From CAZQYB01 sp964597535 (lineage in GTDB: Bacteria > Planctomycetota > Phycisphaerae > Sedimentisphaerales > Anaerobacaceae), in NCBI GenBank assembly GCA_964597535.1, contig CAZQYB010000012.1:1-27512 (forward strand): a stretch of 27,512 nt of DNA. Direction: 5' to 3'. Positions 14,808-25,400 of the stretch are shown piece by piece. Numbering within the stretch: position 1 is the first letter of the stretch; the number at the start of each line of letters is the position of its first letter. Position numbers and translations under genes: made by a program. The notes under the pieces were generated by a model. It saw nothing but the letters and a program-made list of their open reading frames with translations, did not search any database and had not been told where the DNA came from.

Positions 14808-16241
14808 ATGCGTAAGAAATCTGTTATTCTTAGTTTAATTCTTAGTCTAATACTCTTTCTTGTCGGTGCCGTTGCGCTTGGCTGGGTTTTGAATGAGCGA
14901 AAAAACGAGAAGAAACTGCTGCAGGAGCAACAGCAAAGATTCGATGCCGGATTGGATAAACTCGACAGGGTTGTTACCGGCGAAATAGATGCTCATTCTT
15001 TTGCCAATACTGTTCCGAGCGAGAATCGACAGCAGGAATTAGATAAATACAAAGCGCGAATGGAGAGGAGAGAGTTGATTTTTATTGTCTCTGTTGTGTG
15101 CATATTTGCGGGAGGTGTGATTCTTGGTTGGTGGCTGTTACTATGGACGGCTCGACTGATTACCAGGGGCTTGTCGTATTTGACGGAATTCTCGACCAAT
15201 GTTTTTAGGTGGCACAATCCGCAGGCACTCCATAGGAAAAAAATCAGCGATAAGAAACTGGGCAAAACACCCACAGGAGAGGATGGAAAAGTTTTAGTCC
15301 GTAAGTCCGTAAGGACTCCCAAGGAGAACTCCGTAGGAGAACAGGAGCAAAAACAACACAAACACCGAGGATGGCTTAAAAAACATTCGAAAATCCTTGT
15401 AAATTCCGGCTGGTATGATTTCGGAACGAATTTTGCAAACCAGGATGAGCCGGCTCCTTTGGAAAAAGTTTTTTCTATGAGAAGTGAACCGCATGTTGCT
15501 AACTTGGCTAAAGATGCTGGGAAACTTGCCGTTCTGCTCTCTGATGAAAAGTCTGTCGAATTTGAGGGCCTCTCAAAGGCCGTAACGGAAAATTTGAACG
15601 TAAATACTGGGCCCTCTAATCAGTTGTCTAAAACCGTCCAAAAGGATGCCTTACCAGACTCTCAGGAAAATTACCCGGACTTGGAAGATTTGCTCATAAC
15701 CCAAACTGAGAATTTGGAGAAACAGGTAGCTGAGTTCAGGCAGATGACTCAAACTGTTCAGCAGACCGCGATTAGTCATTCAGAGCCGCTCAGAAACGGC
15801 CTTAAGGAACTCATCCAGCAGGTCTCTGCGATTCGCGAATATGCTTTACAGCAGCAGGGTAGAATGGAAAAACTTCAGGATGGATATGACTGGAATATAA
15901 TCAGAACTTTTTGTCTGAAGGTGATTCGTTGTATTGATAATCTCGAGAAGCGTATCGCTCGGCTGGCCAGAGAGAACGTTGAGACTATAGACCTTGAAGA
16001 AGTAAGGGATGAATTGGTCTTTGCTCTTGAATCCAGTGGTGTTGAACAGTTTGAGCCGGAAATCAGCAGTGATTATCGTGGGCAGGAGAAAACCACAGAG
16101 GCGGTTAAAGACAAGGAATCCTGCGACGACCCGACTCTGACAGGCAAAATCGCAAAGGTTCTGAGGGCGGGTTACCAGTACATTATTGACGAGGGCAATG
16201 TCAAGGTGGTGCGAACAGCCAGGGTTAAATTATTTGCTTAG
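14808..16241 (+). CDS. Membrane-anchored GrpE-like protein (putative Hsp70 nucleotide exchange factor)
   Basis: Protein of 477 residues. Membrane segment 1 spans about residues 6-27 and segment 2 about 90-115 (ELIFIVSVVCIFAGGVILGWW), with a short polar, helical stretch between them. A Lys-rich, low-complexity cytoplasmic linker contains the in-frame repeat element (164-178). Coiled-coil follows (about 290-360, LEDLLITQTENLEKQVAEF). The last 115 residues resemble the GrpE core: IIRTFCLKVIRCIDNLEKRI on the dimer helix, DELVFALESSGVEQFEPE, and LRAGYQYI...VKVVRTARVKLF, matching the family's 'vLqkGY...vlRpA.V.V' ending. GrpE releases ADP from Hsp70, and the next gene encodes an Hsp70, which supports this role. 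ATG 14808 is preferred over TTG 14781 because the membrane signal starts there, with GGGGA about 10 bases upstream. The GrpE assignment is by pattern and context; the similarity is distant. Confidence 0.75.
   Translation: MRKKSVILSLILSLILFLVGAVALGWVLNERKNEKKLLQEQQQRFDAGLDKLDRVVTGEIDAHSFANTVPSENRQQELDKYKARMERRELIFIVSVVCIFAGGVILGWWLLLWTARLITRGLSYLTEFSTNVFRWHNPQALHRKKISDKKLGKTPTGEDGKVLVRKSVRTPKENSVGEQEQKQHKHRGWLKKHSKILVNSGWYDFGTNFANQDEPAPLEKVFSMRSEPHVANLAKDAGKLAVLLSDEKSVEFEGLSKAVTENLNVNTGPSNQLSKTVQKDALPDSQENYPDLEDLLITQTENLEKQVAEFRQMTQTVQQTAISHSEPLRNGLKELIQQVSAIREYALQQQGRMEKLQDGYDWNIIRTFCLKVIRCIDNLEKRIARLARENVETIDLEEVRDELVFALESSGVEQFEPEISSDYRGQEKTTEAVKDKESCDDPTLTGKIAKVLRAGYQYIIDEGNVKVVRTARVKLFA
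15297..15339 (+). repeat. Palindrome-rich repeat element, copy 3, inside a coding region
   Basis: This is 43 bases long, exactly on codon boundaries (codons 164-178 of the GrpE-like gene), encoding VRKSVRTPKENSVGE with the last base shared. It differs from copy 1 (14598-14640) at four positions. It lies in the unstructured linker between the membrane segments and the coiled coil, where an insertion would be tolerated. Confidence 0.85.
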
Positions 16242-16269
16242 ATTTGTTAACTAAAATGAGGTGTACAAA

Positions 16270-17820
16270 ATGGCTAATATAGCAGGTATAGACCTCGGAA
16301 CAACTTTCTCGGCATTGGCGATTCTTAATTCTATCGGCAGGCCGGAGATAGTCCCGAATGCTGATGGCGAGAGACTTACTCCTTCGGCGATTTTCTTCGA
16401 CGAAGAAAACTCAGAGATAATCCGCGTTGGTATTGAGGCAATCAACTCGCGCTATCTAAATGCTGAGAGGTCGGTTCGATGGATAAAGCGATATATGGCG
16501 GATGCAGACTATCGCAGGAATATCGACGGCAAGGACTGGAGGCCTGTGGAATTATCATCTTTGATATTGAAAAAGCTCGAACAGGACTGCTCATCGGAGC
16601 GCGGCGAAATCCGTGATGCTGTTATTTCTGTTCCCGCGCATTTTGACGAAGTTCGCAGAAAAGCGACGATGGACGCGGGGACTATGGCCGGCTTGAACGT
16701 GATTGGAATTGTTAATGAGCCTGTGGCTGCGGCATTGTATTATGCCACCACCCGCGAGGTTTCCGGAAAGGTCCTGGTATATGACCTCGGCGGAGGAACC
16801 TTTGATGTAACTGTAATGGATGTCACTGGGCATCGAATGAAGATTATCTGTTCGCAGGGCGACCATGCGCTTGGCGGCGTGGACTTTGACAGGGAAGTAT
16901 TAAAGATGTTGGAGCAGTGCTACAGGGAAAAATTTGCTACAGAGCTGATTGGTTCGGATGAGGATAGGGCAAAGTATGAAGACGAGGCCGAGGATATCAA
17001 AAAGACGCTGTCGAGACGCAAAGTTGCAAAAAAGATGCTCTACGGCCCGGCGGGCAGCGTAAAGACGGAAATTACTCGTGAGATGTTCGAGAAAGCCATT
17101 TCTTCATTGATAGCTCGGACAGACATCCTCCTGGAAGTGGCCCTTGAAGAGGCGGGTATTAAACCTTCCGGAATAAATAAAGTGCTTTTGGTAGGCGGAA
17201 GCAGTCGAATCCCATTAGTCCGGAAACGGCTGGAGGAAACGTTCGGATTCGCGCCGGAGGTGGCGGTTAACGTGGACGAATGTGTTGCGCTTGGTGCCGC
17301 TTTGCATGCAGGGTTGACAATGCTCAGAGAAAAACCCGATGCGGTGCCGGCGGGAATTTCCGGAGGACTGGGAGATATTGACCTCACGGATGTATGTAAT
17401 CACAGTTATGGTACTATTTGTGCTCCTATTGATAAGGAAACCAGCCGACGGGTAATTGAGAATCGCATTATCCTGAAGAAAAATACGCCGTTGCCCTGTG
17501 AAAGCACGCAGATGTTCTATACAATGTCTGAGGGACAAAAAGAGGTTGAGGTGACCGTAACTCAGGGAGAGGACACCGCTGTTGAGTACGTAAACAAAAT
17601 TGCAACGCATAAATTCAAGCTTCCTCCGAAAAGGCCGGCACGATGTCCGATTAAGGTTACTTATAGCTACGATGTGAACCAGAGAATGCACTGCAGCTTT
17701 GAGGACCTCGAATCGGGCAGAGTCTTAAAAGTTGATTTTTCTTTAGACCGGGACGGCAGAATGTCGCAGAGTAACACAAAACAAAAGGCCGACAAATTGG
17801 AGACCCTGAAAGTTAAGTAG
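16270..17820 (+). CDS. DnaK-like Hsp70 chaperone lacking the C-terminal lid
   Basis: Hsp70-family ATPase of 516 residues. The nucleotide-binding domain is complete: phosphate-1 loop GIDLGTTFSALA (6-17), connector NEPVAAALYY, phosphate-2 VYDLGGGTFDVTV (about 171-183), GGVDFDREV, and adenosine loop LLVGGSSRIP (about 306-315). An interdomain linker GDIDLTDV (from 368) stands where DnaK has its VLLLDVTPL-type linker. The substrate-binding beta-sandwich follows (about 385-500; NRIILKKNTPLP, VEVTVTQGE, HKFKLPPKRPA). The protein then stops after a short polar tail, about 120 residues shorter than DnaK, so the helical lid is absent. ATG 16270 has GAGG 8 bases upstream; GTG 16261 is the alternative. 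It lies 28 bases after the GrpE-like gene and 20 bases before the TerB/J-like gene, in one operon. It is probably a specialised chaperone and not the housekeeping DnaK. Confidence 0.93.
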   Translation: MANIAGIDLGTTFSALAILNSIGRPEIVPNADGERLTPSAIFFDEENSEIIRVGIEAINSRYLNAERSVRWIKRYMADADYRRNIDGKDWRPVELSSLILKKLEQDCSSERGEIRDAVISVPAHFDEVRRKATMDAGTMAGLNVIGIVNEPVAAALYYATTREVSGKVLVYDLGGGTFDVTVMDVTGHRMKIICSQGDHALGGVDFDREVLKMLEQCYREKFATELIGSDEDRAKYEDEAEDIKKTLSRRKVAKKMLYGPAGSVKTEITREMFEKAISSLIARTDILLEVALEEAGIKPSGINKVLLVGGSSRIPLVRKRLEETFGFAPEVAVNVDECVALGAALHAGLTMLREKPDAVPAGISGGLGDIDLTDVCNHSYGTICAPIDKETSRRVIENRIILKKNTPLPCESTQMFYTMSEGQKEVEVTVTQGEDTAVEYVNKIATHKFKLPPKRPARCPIKVTYSYDVNQRMHCSFEDLESGRVLKVDFSLDRDGRMSQSNTKQKADKLETLKVK

Positions 17821-17840
17821 TGCTGTCGATGGGTGTATAG

Positions 17841-19031
17841 ATGCGCGAATTTTTGAACTCAATTTTGAAGCTGCCTGCATTAGTCAGCTCTGCTCGTTTG
17901 GTTAAACACTTCAAATTTCCAATTTTCCGCAAAGCGGTCGCTAATCAAAAGCGGGAGAATTCGGTTGGCACAGACCTCCAAGCTCTTAATTGTCGTGTTC
18001 GACTAACAAAGCAACAGAAGGAAGAATCTGTTTTTGATGTCTTCACCGTAGAGATTTGCGGTTCGATTCATGCTCCCGGCGATATGCACTCTGCGATTGT
18101 GCGGATTTTGATTATGGATGTGACAGATGGAATCTCTAAAGCCAGGCCCGTGCGTAGTCGTGTTGAGCAGCGGCAGGTGCGGGGTTCGCCCGCTTTTTGC
18201 TATGAGGCTGAACTCGGCAGAATTCCTGACGCAGACATTACTATATCTGATTGGATGGCTGTTGCCAGGCTGCGGCTGGATTGGCTGAAGTTTCCTCGAA
18301 AAGGAAAAAGAAACGTGCAGTTTGCCACATCGATATTATCCGGCCGGAATGGTGAAGAGCTCGCTCACGCGACATACACGATTGCTTACGAGAATTCTGC
18401 GTTTGGCTATATTGACTTACAGGAGAACGTCCGGCAGGCAAAAACACTGGCGGTCGCATTGGCGTTTGCTGTCAGTGCCGCAGACGGGAAAATATATAAT
18501 TGTGAGATTGAGACTATAAAGAGCTGGGCAGGGGCCAACATCGATTTTTCCAAAGCGTCCAATAATACAAAACACAAGCTTGAAAAGGCGTTGAATAGAA
18601 CCGCTGAATTTTTCTGCGATGGTAATCAACTTGACGTGCACAGGGTTTGTAAAGAGATTGCAGAGTTCGCTCCACTTGCGGTTCGCTATGATATTTTGGA
18701 CCTTTGTCTGCATGTGGCGGGAGCTAACGGTGTTGTCACTGCGGAAGAGCTCGGCCTGTTAAAAAACCTGGCAGACTGGCTCGAAGTTGATACGGACAGG
18801 TTCCGCGAAATGATGGGAAAAATCCTTCCGGTCGGCATGCATGAAGTAAAAGATTTGGAACTTATGCTCGGCCTTAGTTCGGATATGAGCAGGAACGAGA
18901 CTCGGCAGCGCCTAAATAGAGAGTACCGCAAATGGAATGCGAGGGTGACAAATTCCGACCCTGAAATTCGAATGCAGGCCGATAGTATGCTCGACTTCAT
19001 TGCGAAGGCAAGAACTGAATACGTAGCGTAG
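17841..19031 (+). CDS. TerB-like protein with degenerate C-terminal J-like domain
   Basis: Protein of 396 residues and three parts. Residues about 40-190 are a beta-rich domain that I do not recognise (VFDVFTVEICGSIHAPGD...). Residues about 195-330 are TerB-like helices with two metal-site-type loops, ALAFAVSAADGKIYNCEIETI and LHVAGANGVVTAEELGLL. Residues about 340-396 resemble a J domain: LELMLGLSSDMSRNETRQRL (helix I and turn) and NREYRKWNARV (helix II), then TNSDPEIRMQADSMLDFIAKAR (loop and helix III). The HPD triad that stimulates Hsp70 ATPase is missing and TNSDP occupies its place. TerB plus J is also the layout of DjlA-type co-chaperones. Position directly after the lidless Hsp70 suggests a co-chaperone or client-recruiting subunit. 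The ribosome binding site is weak (GGG). TerB call is firm; J-like call is moderate. Confidence 0.8.
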   Translation: MREFLNSILKLPALVSSARLVKHFKFPIFRKAVANQKRENSVGTDLQALNCRVRLTKQQKEESVFDVFTVEICGSIHAPGDMHSAIVRILIMDVTDGISKARPVRSRVEQRQVRGSPAFCYEAELGRIPDADITISDWMAVARLRLDWLKFPRKGKRNVQFATSILSGRNGEELAHATYTIAYENSAFGYIDLQENVRQAKTLAVALAFAVSAADGKIYNCEIETIKSWAGANIDFSKASNNTKHKLEKALNRTAEFFCDGNQLDVHRVCKEIAEFAPLAVRYDILDLCLHVAGANGVVTAEELGLLKNLADWLEVDTDRFREMMGKILPVGMHEVKDLELMLGLSSDMSRNETRQRLNREYRKWNARVTNSDPEIRMQADSMLDFIAKARTEYVA

Positions 19032-19438
19032 TGCTCTGCCTGGCGCGATTTGGATAGTTGTCAACTGAACGAATTTCCTAAACGCCAAACTAAAAAGACA
19101 CTTACGGAAATAGCGAAACCCGGCCTCACTGTTAAAAGTTTCTTCTAATTGCTCCGGCATTTTGGTATCCATAATTCTGCTCTCCTTATGAGGTATTGTT
19201 TCAAAATCTTTGTTTTTTGCCTGTTATGGAGGCCGGCTTTCGTACCTACAAACTCAATGCATCCCTGGACCTCATAATGCAGGGCTAATCCTTGATTTTT
19301 TTTGCACAAAAGAGTATAATATGTGGCAATCGCGAAACAGCTTTGTTTGTATGTGCAGACGAAACACCCGGGACAGTTTGGCATTATTATAACTGGGTGC
19401 AGCTACTGCCCTTATACGGTTTGGAGGAAATGTATATT
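19032..19438. other. Intergenic region upstream of the CotH gene
   Basis: No gene is firmly supported in these 407 bases. A minus-strand start at 19172 has a good AAGGAG ribosome binding site and reads MDTKMPEQLEETFNSEAGF..., but most of its frame runs antisense through the TerB gene. The region holds a near-consensus promoter at 19292-19320 for the downstream gene. Confidence 0.5.
19292..19320 (+). promoter_or_regulatory. Sigma70-type promoter of the CotH gene cluster
   Basis: TTGATT (19292-19297) is followed after exactly 17 bases by a perfect TATAAT (19315-19320). Transcription would begin near 19327, leaving a leader of about 110 bases before the start at 19439. The spacing and -10 match are the best in the window. 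Confidence 0.65.
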
Positions 19439-22400
19439 ATGTGCAGGAAATTGATTTTCCTGGTTTCGCTCGTGGTCCTGCTGGGGCTGGTCAATGGTGC
19501 TTCAGCGGGGGATATAAACTGGACGGGTAATGGCGCTAACGATTCCTGGTGCACGCCGGCGAATTGGGACCTTAATCGGCTCCCAGACTGGGAGCTTGAT
19601 TGGGAAGTTGAAATCAATCCCGTAACTCCGCGCGACCCCGTAATAGATTGCGACGTTGACGTTGGTTATATGAAAGGGCCTCGATACGACAGTGATAGCG
19701 ACCAGTCGCTGGATATAGAAAGCGGAACTATTTGGTTCTGGTGTTGGCGTATGGGTGCTGGGGGCAGTGGGGCATCCATTGTCAACATAACCGGCGGCGA
19801 TGTGACTGTCTGGTCTGATAACGACTGGGCAATTCGTGCTGCCGACAGCGGAAGCCTCTATTGGAATCAGAGCGGCGGTACCGTCACTCTTCCGAACCAT
19901 AGATTCAGAACAGGCGATGGGTCTTCATACAGTGAGTTTAATATCAGTGGCAGCGCCATCCTGAGTATTGGCGACGAGTGGAAGTGGGGAGACGAGGGTG
20001 ACGTCTTGATGAATATGAGTGGCGGCTCGATTGATATCGGAGGCCATTGGAGTATGCACTGTCGTGACTTTTCAAACACCGATGTTAATATGACCGGTGG
20101 CGATATCTGGGTCGGCGGCTCGGTGTTGGCCGCCGACAGTTCAGATAATACCCTGGTAGCTACTATTAATTTGAAGGCCGGCACAATTGATGCCGATTCG
20201 CTCCTGCTGCCTACCGAGGACGAAGGAACTGGTATTCTCAATATGACCGGCGGTTCGTTTAACTGCCGCAGTGAGCTTAGGGTGCCCAATGTCTCCGGAG
20301 GAACAGGTGAAATAAATCTGGACGGTGGAACTCTTGAGACCGCTAGCTTCTACATAGATGAAGGTGGAACGTTAGATATCAACGACGGTATATTGATAAT
20401 AGATGGCGATGTGGTGGCTGATATCATCGCAGGTATTAATGCTGGCTATATTACCGGCCGTGGTGGTTCGGCTGATGTGATTGCGACTTACGACCCTGCT
20501 GAACTGAAGACGTCTGTATGGGTTGTGCCAGCGGTATCGTTTGAGACAGCGGCTTCGTCCGGTCTTGAGACTGTCAGCCCCGCTGTTCTCACGGTCGTCC
20601 TGCACAATCCTCCTGAAAGCAATACCGTCACAGTTGAGTACGCAGCGACGGGCGGCACGGCTATAGGCGACGGGAATGACTACACCCTAAACCCCGGTAC
20701 GCTGACCTTTAATCCGGGCGGTCCGACAAGCCAGACTATCGAGATTACTATCATCGACGATGGTTTGGGCGAAGAAAATGAAACCATCGAAGTAACATTG
20801 TCCGAACCGAACAATGCGAAACTTGGAGCCCTAACGCAGCATACCTACACTATTATTGACCCCCGGCCGTACGTGAAGTTTGATGCGGAGGCCAGTTATG
20901 GCAATGAAAATATCTCGCCCGCTGAGATACCTGTCAGTTTGTCGTGGGAGTCGACCGATACCGTGACGGTAGATTACAGTGTGACCGGCGGCACGGCTGT
21001 CGGCGGCGGCGAGGATTATAATCTGCCCGCCGGAACGCTGCAGTTCGACCCTTATCAGCTAACCAACTATATTAGTATCACGATAGTAGAAGACGATTTG
21101 GACGAATTGCCGGATGAGACGGTTGAAATAACGCTGTCGAATCCGAGCACCGGCAAGCTGGGAACTATTACGCAGCACACCTTCACAATCCGGCCTCCGA
21201 CGGCCCGGCTTTGTCCGGAAGGCGACCTGGATGGGGATTGCGATGTCGATTTTAATGACCTGGAAGTTTTTGTCAAGCAGTGGCTGGACCCGTCGGGTAG
21301 CTGTTCCGACTTCAATTGTGCTGACCTCGATGGTGCCGGCGGCGTGAATATGTGTGATTATGCCTTCTTGGCGGAGAACTGGCTCAAAAGCGCCTGGCCC
21401 ATCGTTATTAACGAGTTTATGGCCTCCAATGACGATACACTCGAGGACCCATGCGACCCCAACGAATTTCCCGACTGGTTCGAGCTATACAACGCCAGCC
21501 CAATCCCTCTGGACCTCGGGGGCATGTATCTGACCGACGACCTCAGCGAGCCGACCATGTGGCAGATTCCTACGGGTGTTACTATCGATGCCGGCGGGTT
21601 TCTGGTCTTCTACGCCGATGATGATGACGAACAGGAACCTATGCACACGAACTTCAAACTCAGTGCGGGCGGCGAAGAAATCGCCCTGTTCGACACCGAC
21701 GGCAGTACTCTGATTGACAGCATTGAATTCGGCAGCCAGGTGAGCGACATTTCGTATGGTCTCTACCCCGATTCCAGCAGCAACTTACGGTTCTTTGGTA
21801 TCCCGACGCCCGGGTGGGAGAACTGTGGTGGGTACCTTGGTATGGTGGACGACACGCAATTCAGCTATGACCGCGGCTTTTACGAGTCTGCGTTTAATCT
21901 ATCCATTACATGCGATACAAGCGGAACCGAGATTTATTTTACGCTCAACGGCAGCGAGCCAAACCAATCCGTCGGAGAGCTCTACACCTCGCCTTTCGAC
22001 GTCAACCAGACAACAGTCCTTCGTGCCGTAGCGTATAAGCCCGGTTACCTGCCGAGCAACGTGGATACGCAGACTTACATTTTCGTCGATGATGTGGTCA
22101 ACCAGCCGGACCTGGATGACGATGTGTTGACGCAGCACGGCGCCGGCGCTTTCAAAGACGGGTTGAAAGCGATTCCTACATTGTCAATTGTGATGGATGC
22201 GTGCGACCTGGCGAATCTGCAGCGCCAGGACAGTCGATACTGGAACGACGATTGCGATGACGATGACTGTCTGCCAAAGAAAGAGCTGCCCACATCGGCC
22301 GAACTGATTTACCCCGACCCTAATGACGGAGAGGGATTGCAGATTAACTGTGCTATTGAGGGACACAGCTGGAAGTTGGACAAGACCAGCTGTAAGCTGA

Positions 22401-25400
22401 TATTCAACACGGAATTTGGCCCGTCTCAGTTGAGGTATCCCTTTTTTGAGTCTGCGCCGTTTAATTCGGATACGGCTGTTGAGGAATTTGACCGGATAGT
22501 ACTCCGCGCTTCCAAGAACATGCCGTCAACTTACGTCGGTGACCAATGGACACGCGACACCCAGATTGCGATGTCGGGGGTCAGTGCCCGTGGCATCCAG
22601 GTGCACCTCTACCTTAACGGCACATATTGGGGAATCTATAATCCCACCGAGCGACCGTGTGGCTGGTTTACTTCATCATATTTTGGAGGAGAAAAGGAAG
22701 ACTATTTCGCGACCAACCACGGTTACGAACGAGGTGAAGGCCATATCAGCGGCGACCCCAACCGGTTCGATACGATGATATCAATGGCGCAGGCCCAAAA
22801 TCTGGCGGTTCCAGGTAATTACGACACATTCAGGGGTCTGTGCGATGTTACAAATTTTGCCGATTATACAATTCTGTTCTGGTTCTCCGGTTTCGGAGAC
22901 ACCATTGACAACAACTGGTATGCCGGTATGCGAAATGTTCCCCTGCTCGGCCAAATCCCGCCCGAAGGTTTTATGATGTTTATGTGGGATGCCGAAGTCG
23001 TATTTGAAGCTAAGTGCGGTCCCCCCGGAAACGAAGTGCCCTGGGTTCCCCCACATTACTTTACTATGACAGACCATACGATAGTTGACGTGTGGGTGGC
23101 CCTGCGCGACAACGAAGATTTCAATTTGCTGTTCGCCGACCGTATTTATAAGCATTGCTTTAATGACGGCGTGCTGACTGATGATAACACGCAGGCGCGC
23201 TGGAATGCCTTAACGGATGATATCAATGACGCGGCGGTTTGTGAGGTGGCACGCTGGCCGCAGGGAGGGGGATATGGAGATACGGGGCCTGGAACAGTGC
23301 CGCCCGAGCACGTGGATATGACCGGCTTTGTCGGTATATTTATGACCGCTTTGGATAATTGGGGTGGTCTTTATCCAAGCATCGACCCGCCGACTATGAC
23401 CCCGCAAGGCGGATACGACCCGAACGGATTCAGTGTAACAATGTCTCATTCGGATACTATCTATTATACGCTTGATGGCTCCGACCCGCGCCAGGCCGTG
23501 ACCGGTAATCCTGTCGGACAACTGTACACCGGCCCCGTTATGTTGGACAAAACCAGGCATGTCAAGGCACGTGCATACAATATCGGCGCCACCGAATGGA
23601 GCGCACTTAATGAGGCGGTCTTTGCCGTAGGGCCTGTTGCCGATAAGCTGCGCATCACCGAGATTATGTATCATCCGCAGGACACCAACGACCCGAACGA
23701 CCCAAACACCGAATTCATTGAGCTGAAAAATATTGGACCGAATACGCTGAATTTGAATTTGGTCAGCTTCACCAACGGGGTCGATTTTACCTTCCCGGCC
23801 GATATCAACATCCCTGCAGGCGGTTATGTCGTCGTTGTTAAGGACCATAATGCATTCACGTCCCGGTATCCGAGTTTCTCCGGCGTGATTGCGGGCGAAT
23901 ATACCGGCCGGCTGAATAACGCCGGCGAAAGAATCGAGCTTCAAGATGCTCTTGGCCAGACAATTCTGAATTTCAGGTACGAGGACGGCTGGCGTGATAT
24001 TACCGACGGCGACGGTTTTTCTCTGACGATTATAGACCCAAACAACGCTGACCCGAACAGTTGGTCCGAGAAAGACTCCTGGCGTGCGAGCGCATACATT
24101 GGCGGCTCGCCCGGCTGGGACGATTCCGGTATTGTCCCCAACCCTGGCGCCATAGTGATTAATGAACTGTTGGCCCATTCGGACGGTTACCCCAATGACT
24201 GGATAGAGTTGTACAACACTACCGCCGAAGATATTAATATCTCCGGCTGGTTCCTCAGTGATAATGATTCAAACCTGATGAAGTACCAGCTCCAAAGTCC
24301 GACCATGATTCTGGCAGGCACGCACATTTCCTTCACTCAGGATGACCATTTCGGCGGCAAGTTTGCATTGAGTGAAAACGGCGAAGCGGTATATTTGTCC
24401 TCGGCCCCGGACCAGAATGGCGTGTTGACCGGCTACCGTGAGGTGGAGGATTTCGGGGCGTCGGAGAATGGTGTGTCGTTCGGCCGTTACTACAAGAGCA
24501 GTACCGACAACTTTAACTTTGTGGCGATGGAGTCCACTACACGGGATTCAAACAATGCTTATCCCAGGGTTGGCCCAATTGTGATTAACGAGATTATGTA
24601 CCATCCGGACTGGCCTGAGGGTGGTAGTTTGTACAATAACGACGAGTTTGAATATATCGAGCTACGCAACATCATCGATGCTGATGTGAATTTGTATGAC
24701 GAGGATTCGATTCCGTGGAAGTTTACCGATGGTATTGAGTTTACTTTCCCGCCCATCACGATACCTGCTGGAGGGTACCTATTGGTGGTCAAGAACCCGG
24801 AGGCATTTAGCTGGCGATATCCGAATGTTCCGGTATGGAGTATTTTAGGGCCGTACGACGGTCAGCTAAATAACGCTGGCGAAAAAGTTGAAATTTCCAA
24901 GCCAGGCGATGAATCGGGTGGTATACGCTATTATATCCGGGTGGACAGGGTCAATTACAGCGATGGTTCCCACCCCGAGGATTGTCCCGGCGGCATAGAC
25001 CTCTGGCCCACGGAAGCAGATGGTGACGGCAACTCGCTTACGCGGATTGACCCGAACCTTTACGGCAATGACCCCAACAATTGGGATGCAAATACGCCAA
25101 CGCCGCAATCAACCATTAGCCTGTTATTCGTTAACGAGTTTATGGCTGATAATGAAACCACAATCAGGGATGACTGTAACGACTATGATGACTGGATAGA
25201 GTTGTACAATGGCGGCACAAGCTCCATTGATTTGGCTGGCATGTATCTGACCGACGACTTGGGCGTCCCAAACAAATGGGTGATTCCGGGCGGGGTGAGC
25301 ATCGAGGCAGGGGGTTATCTGCTCTTCTGGGCCGACAATGAAGACGGGGAGGGTGATTTGCACACGAACTTTGGACTCAGCAAGGACGGTGGCGAGGACA

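Noticed and set aside
18912..19172. Minus-strand frame with AAGGAG before ATG 19172 (MDTKMPEQLEETFNSEAGF...)
   Set aside because: The start signal is good, but nearly half the frame runs antisense through the TerB gene and no family is recognised; it could be a gene remnant, but the support is too weak to call.
21211..21400. Dockerin domains as evidence of a cellulosome
   Set aside because: No cohesin domain or glycoside hydrolase is present in the window; dockerin-like loops are common in planctomycete secreted proteins without a scaffoldin.
23210..24178. Long minus-strand frame (322 codons) inside the CotH gene
   Set aside because: It is antisense to clear lamin-tail and chitobiase-C domains, with no ribosome binding site or recognisable motif.
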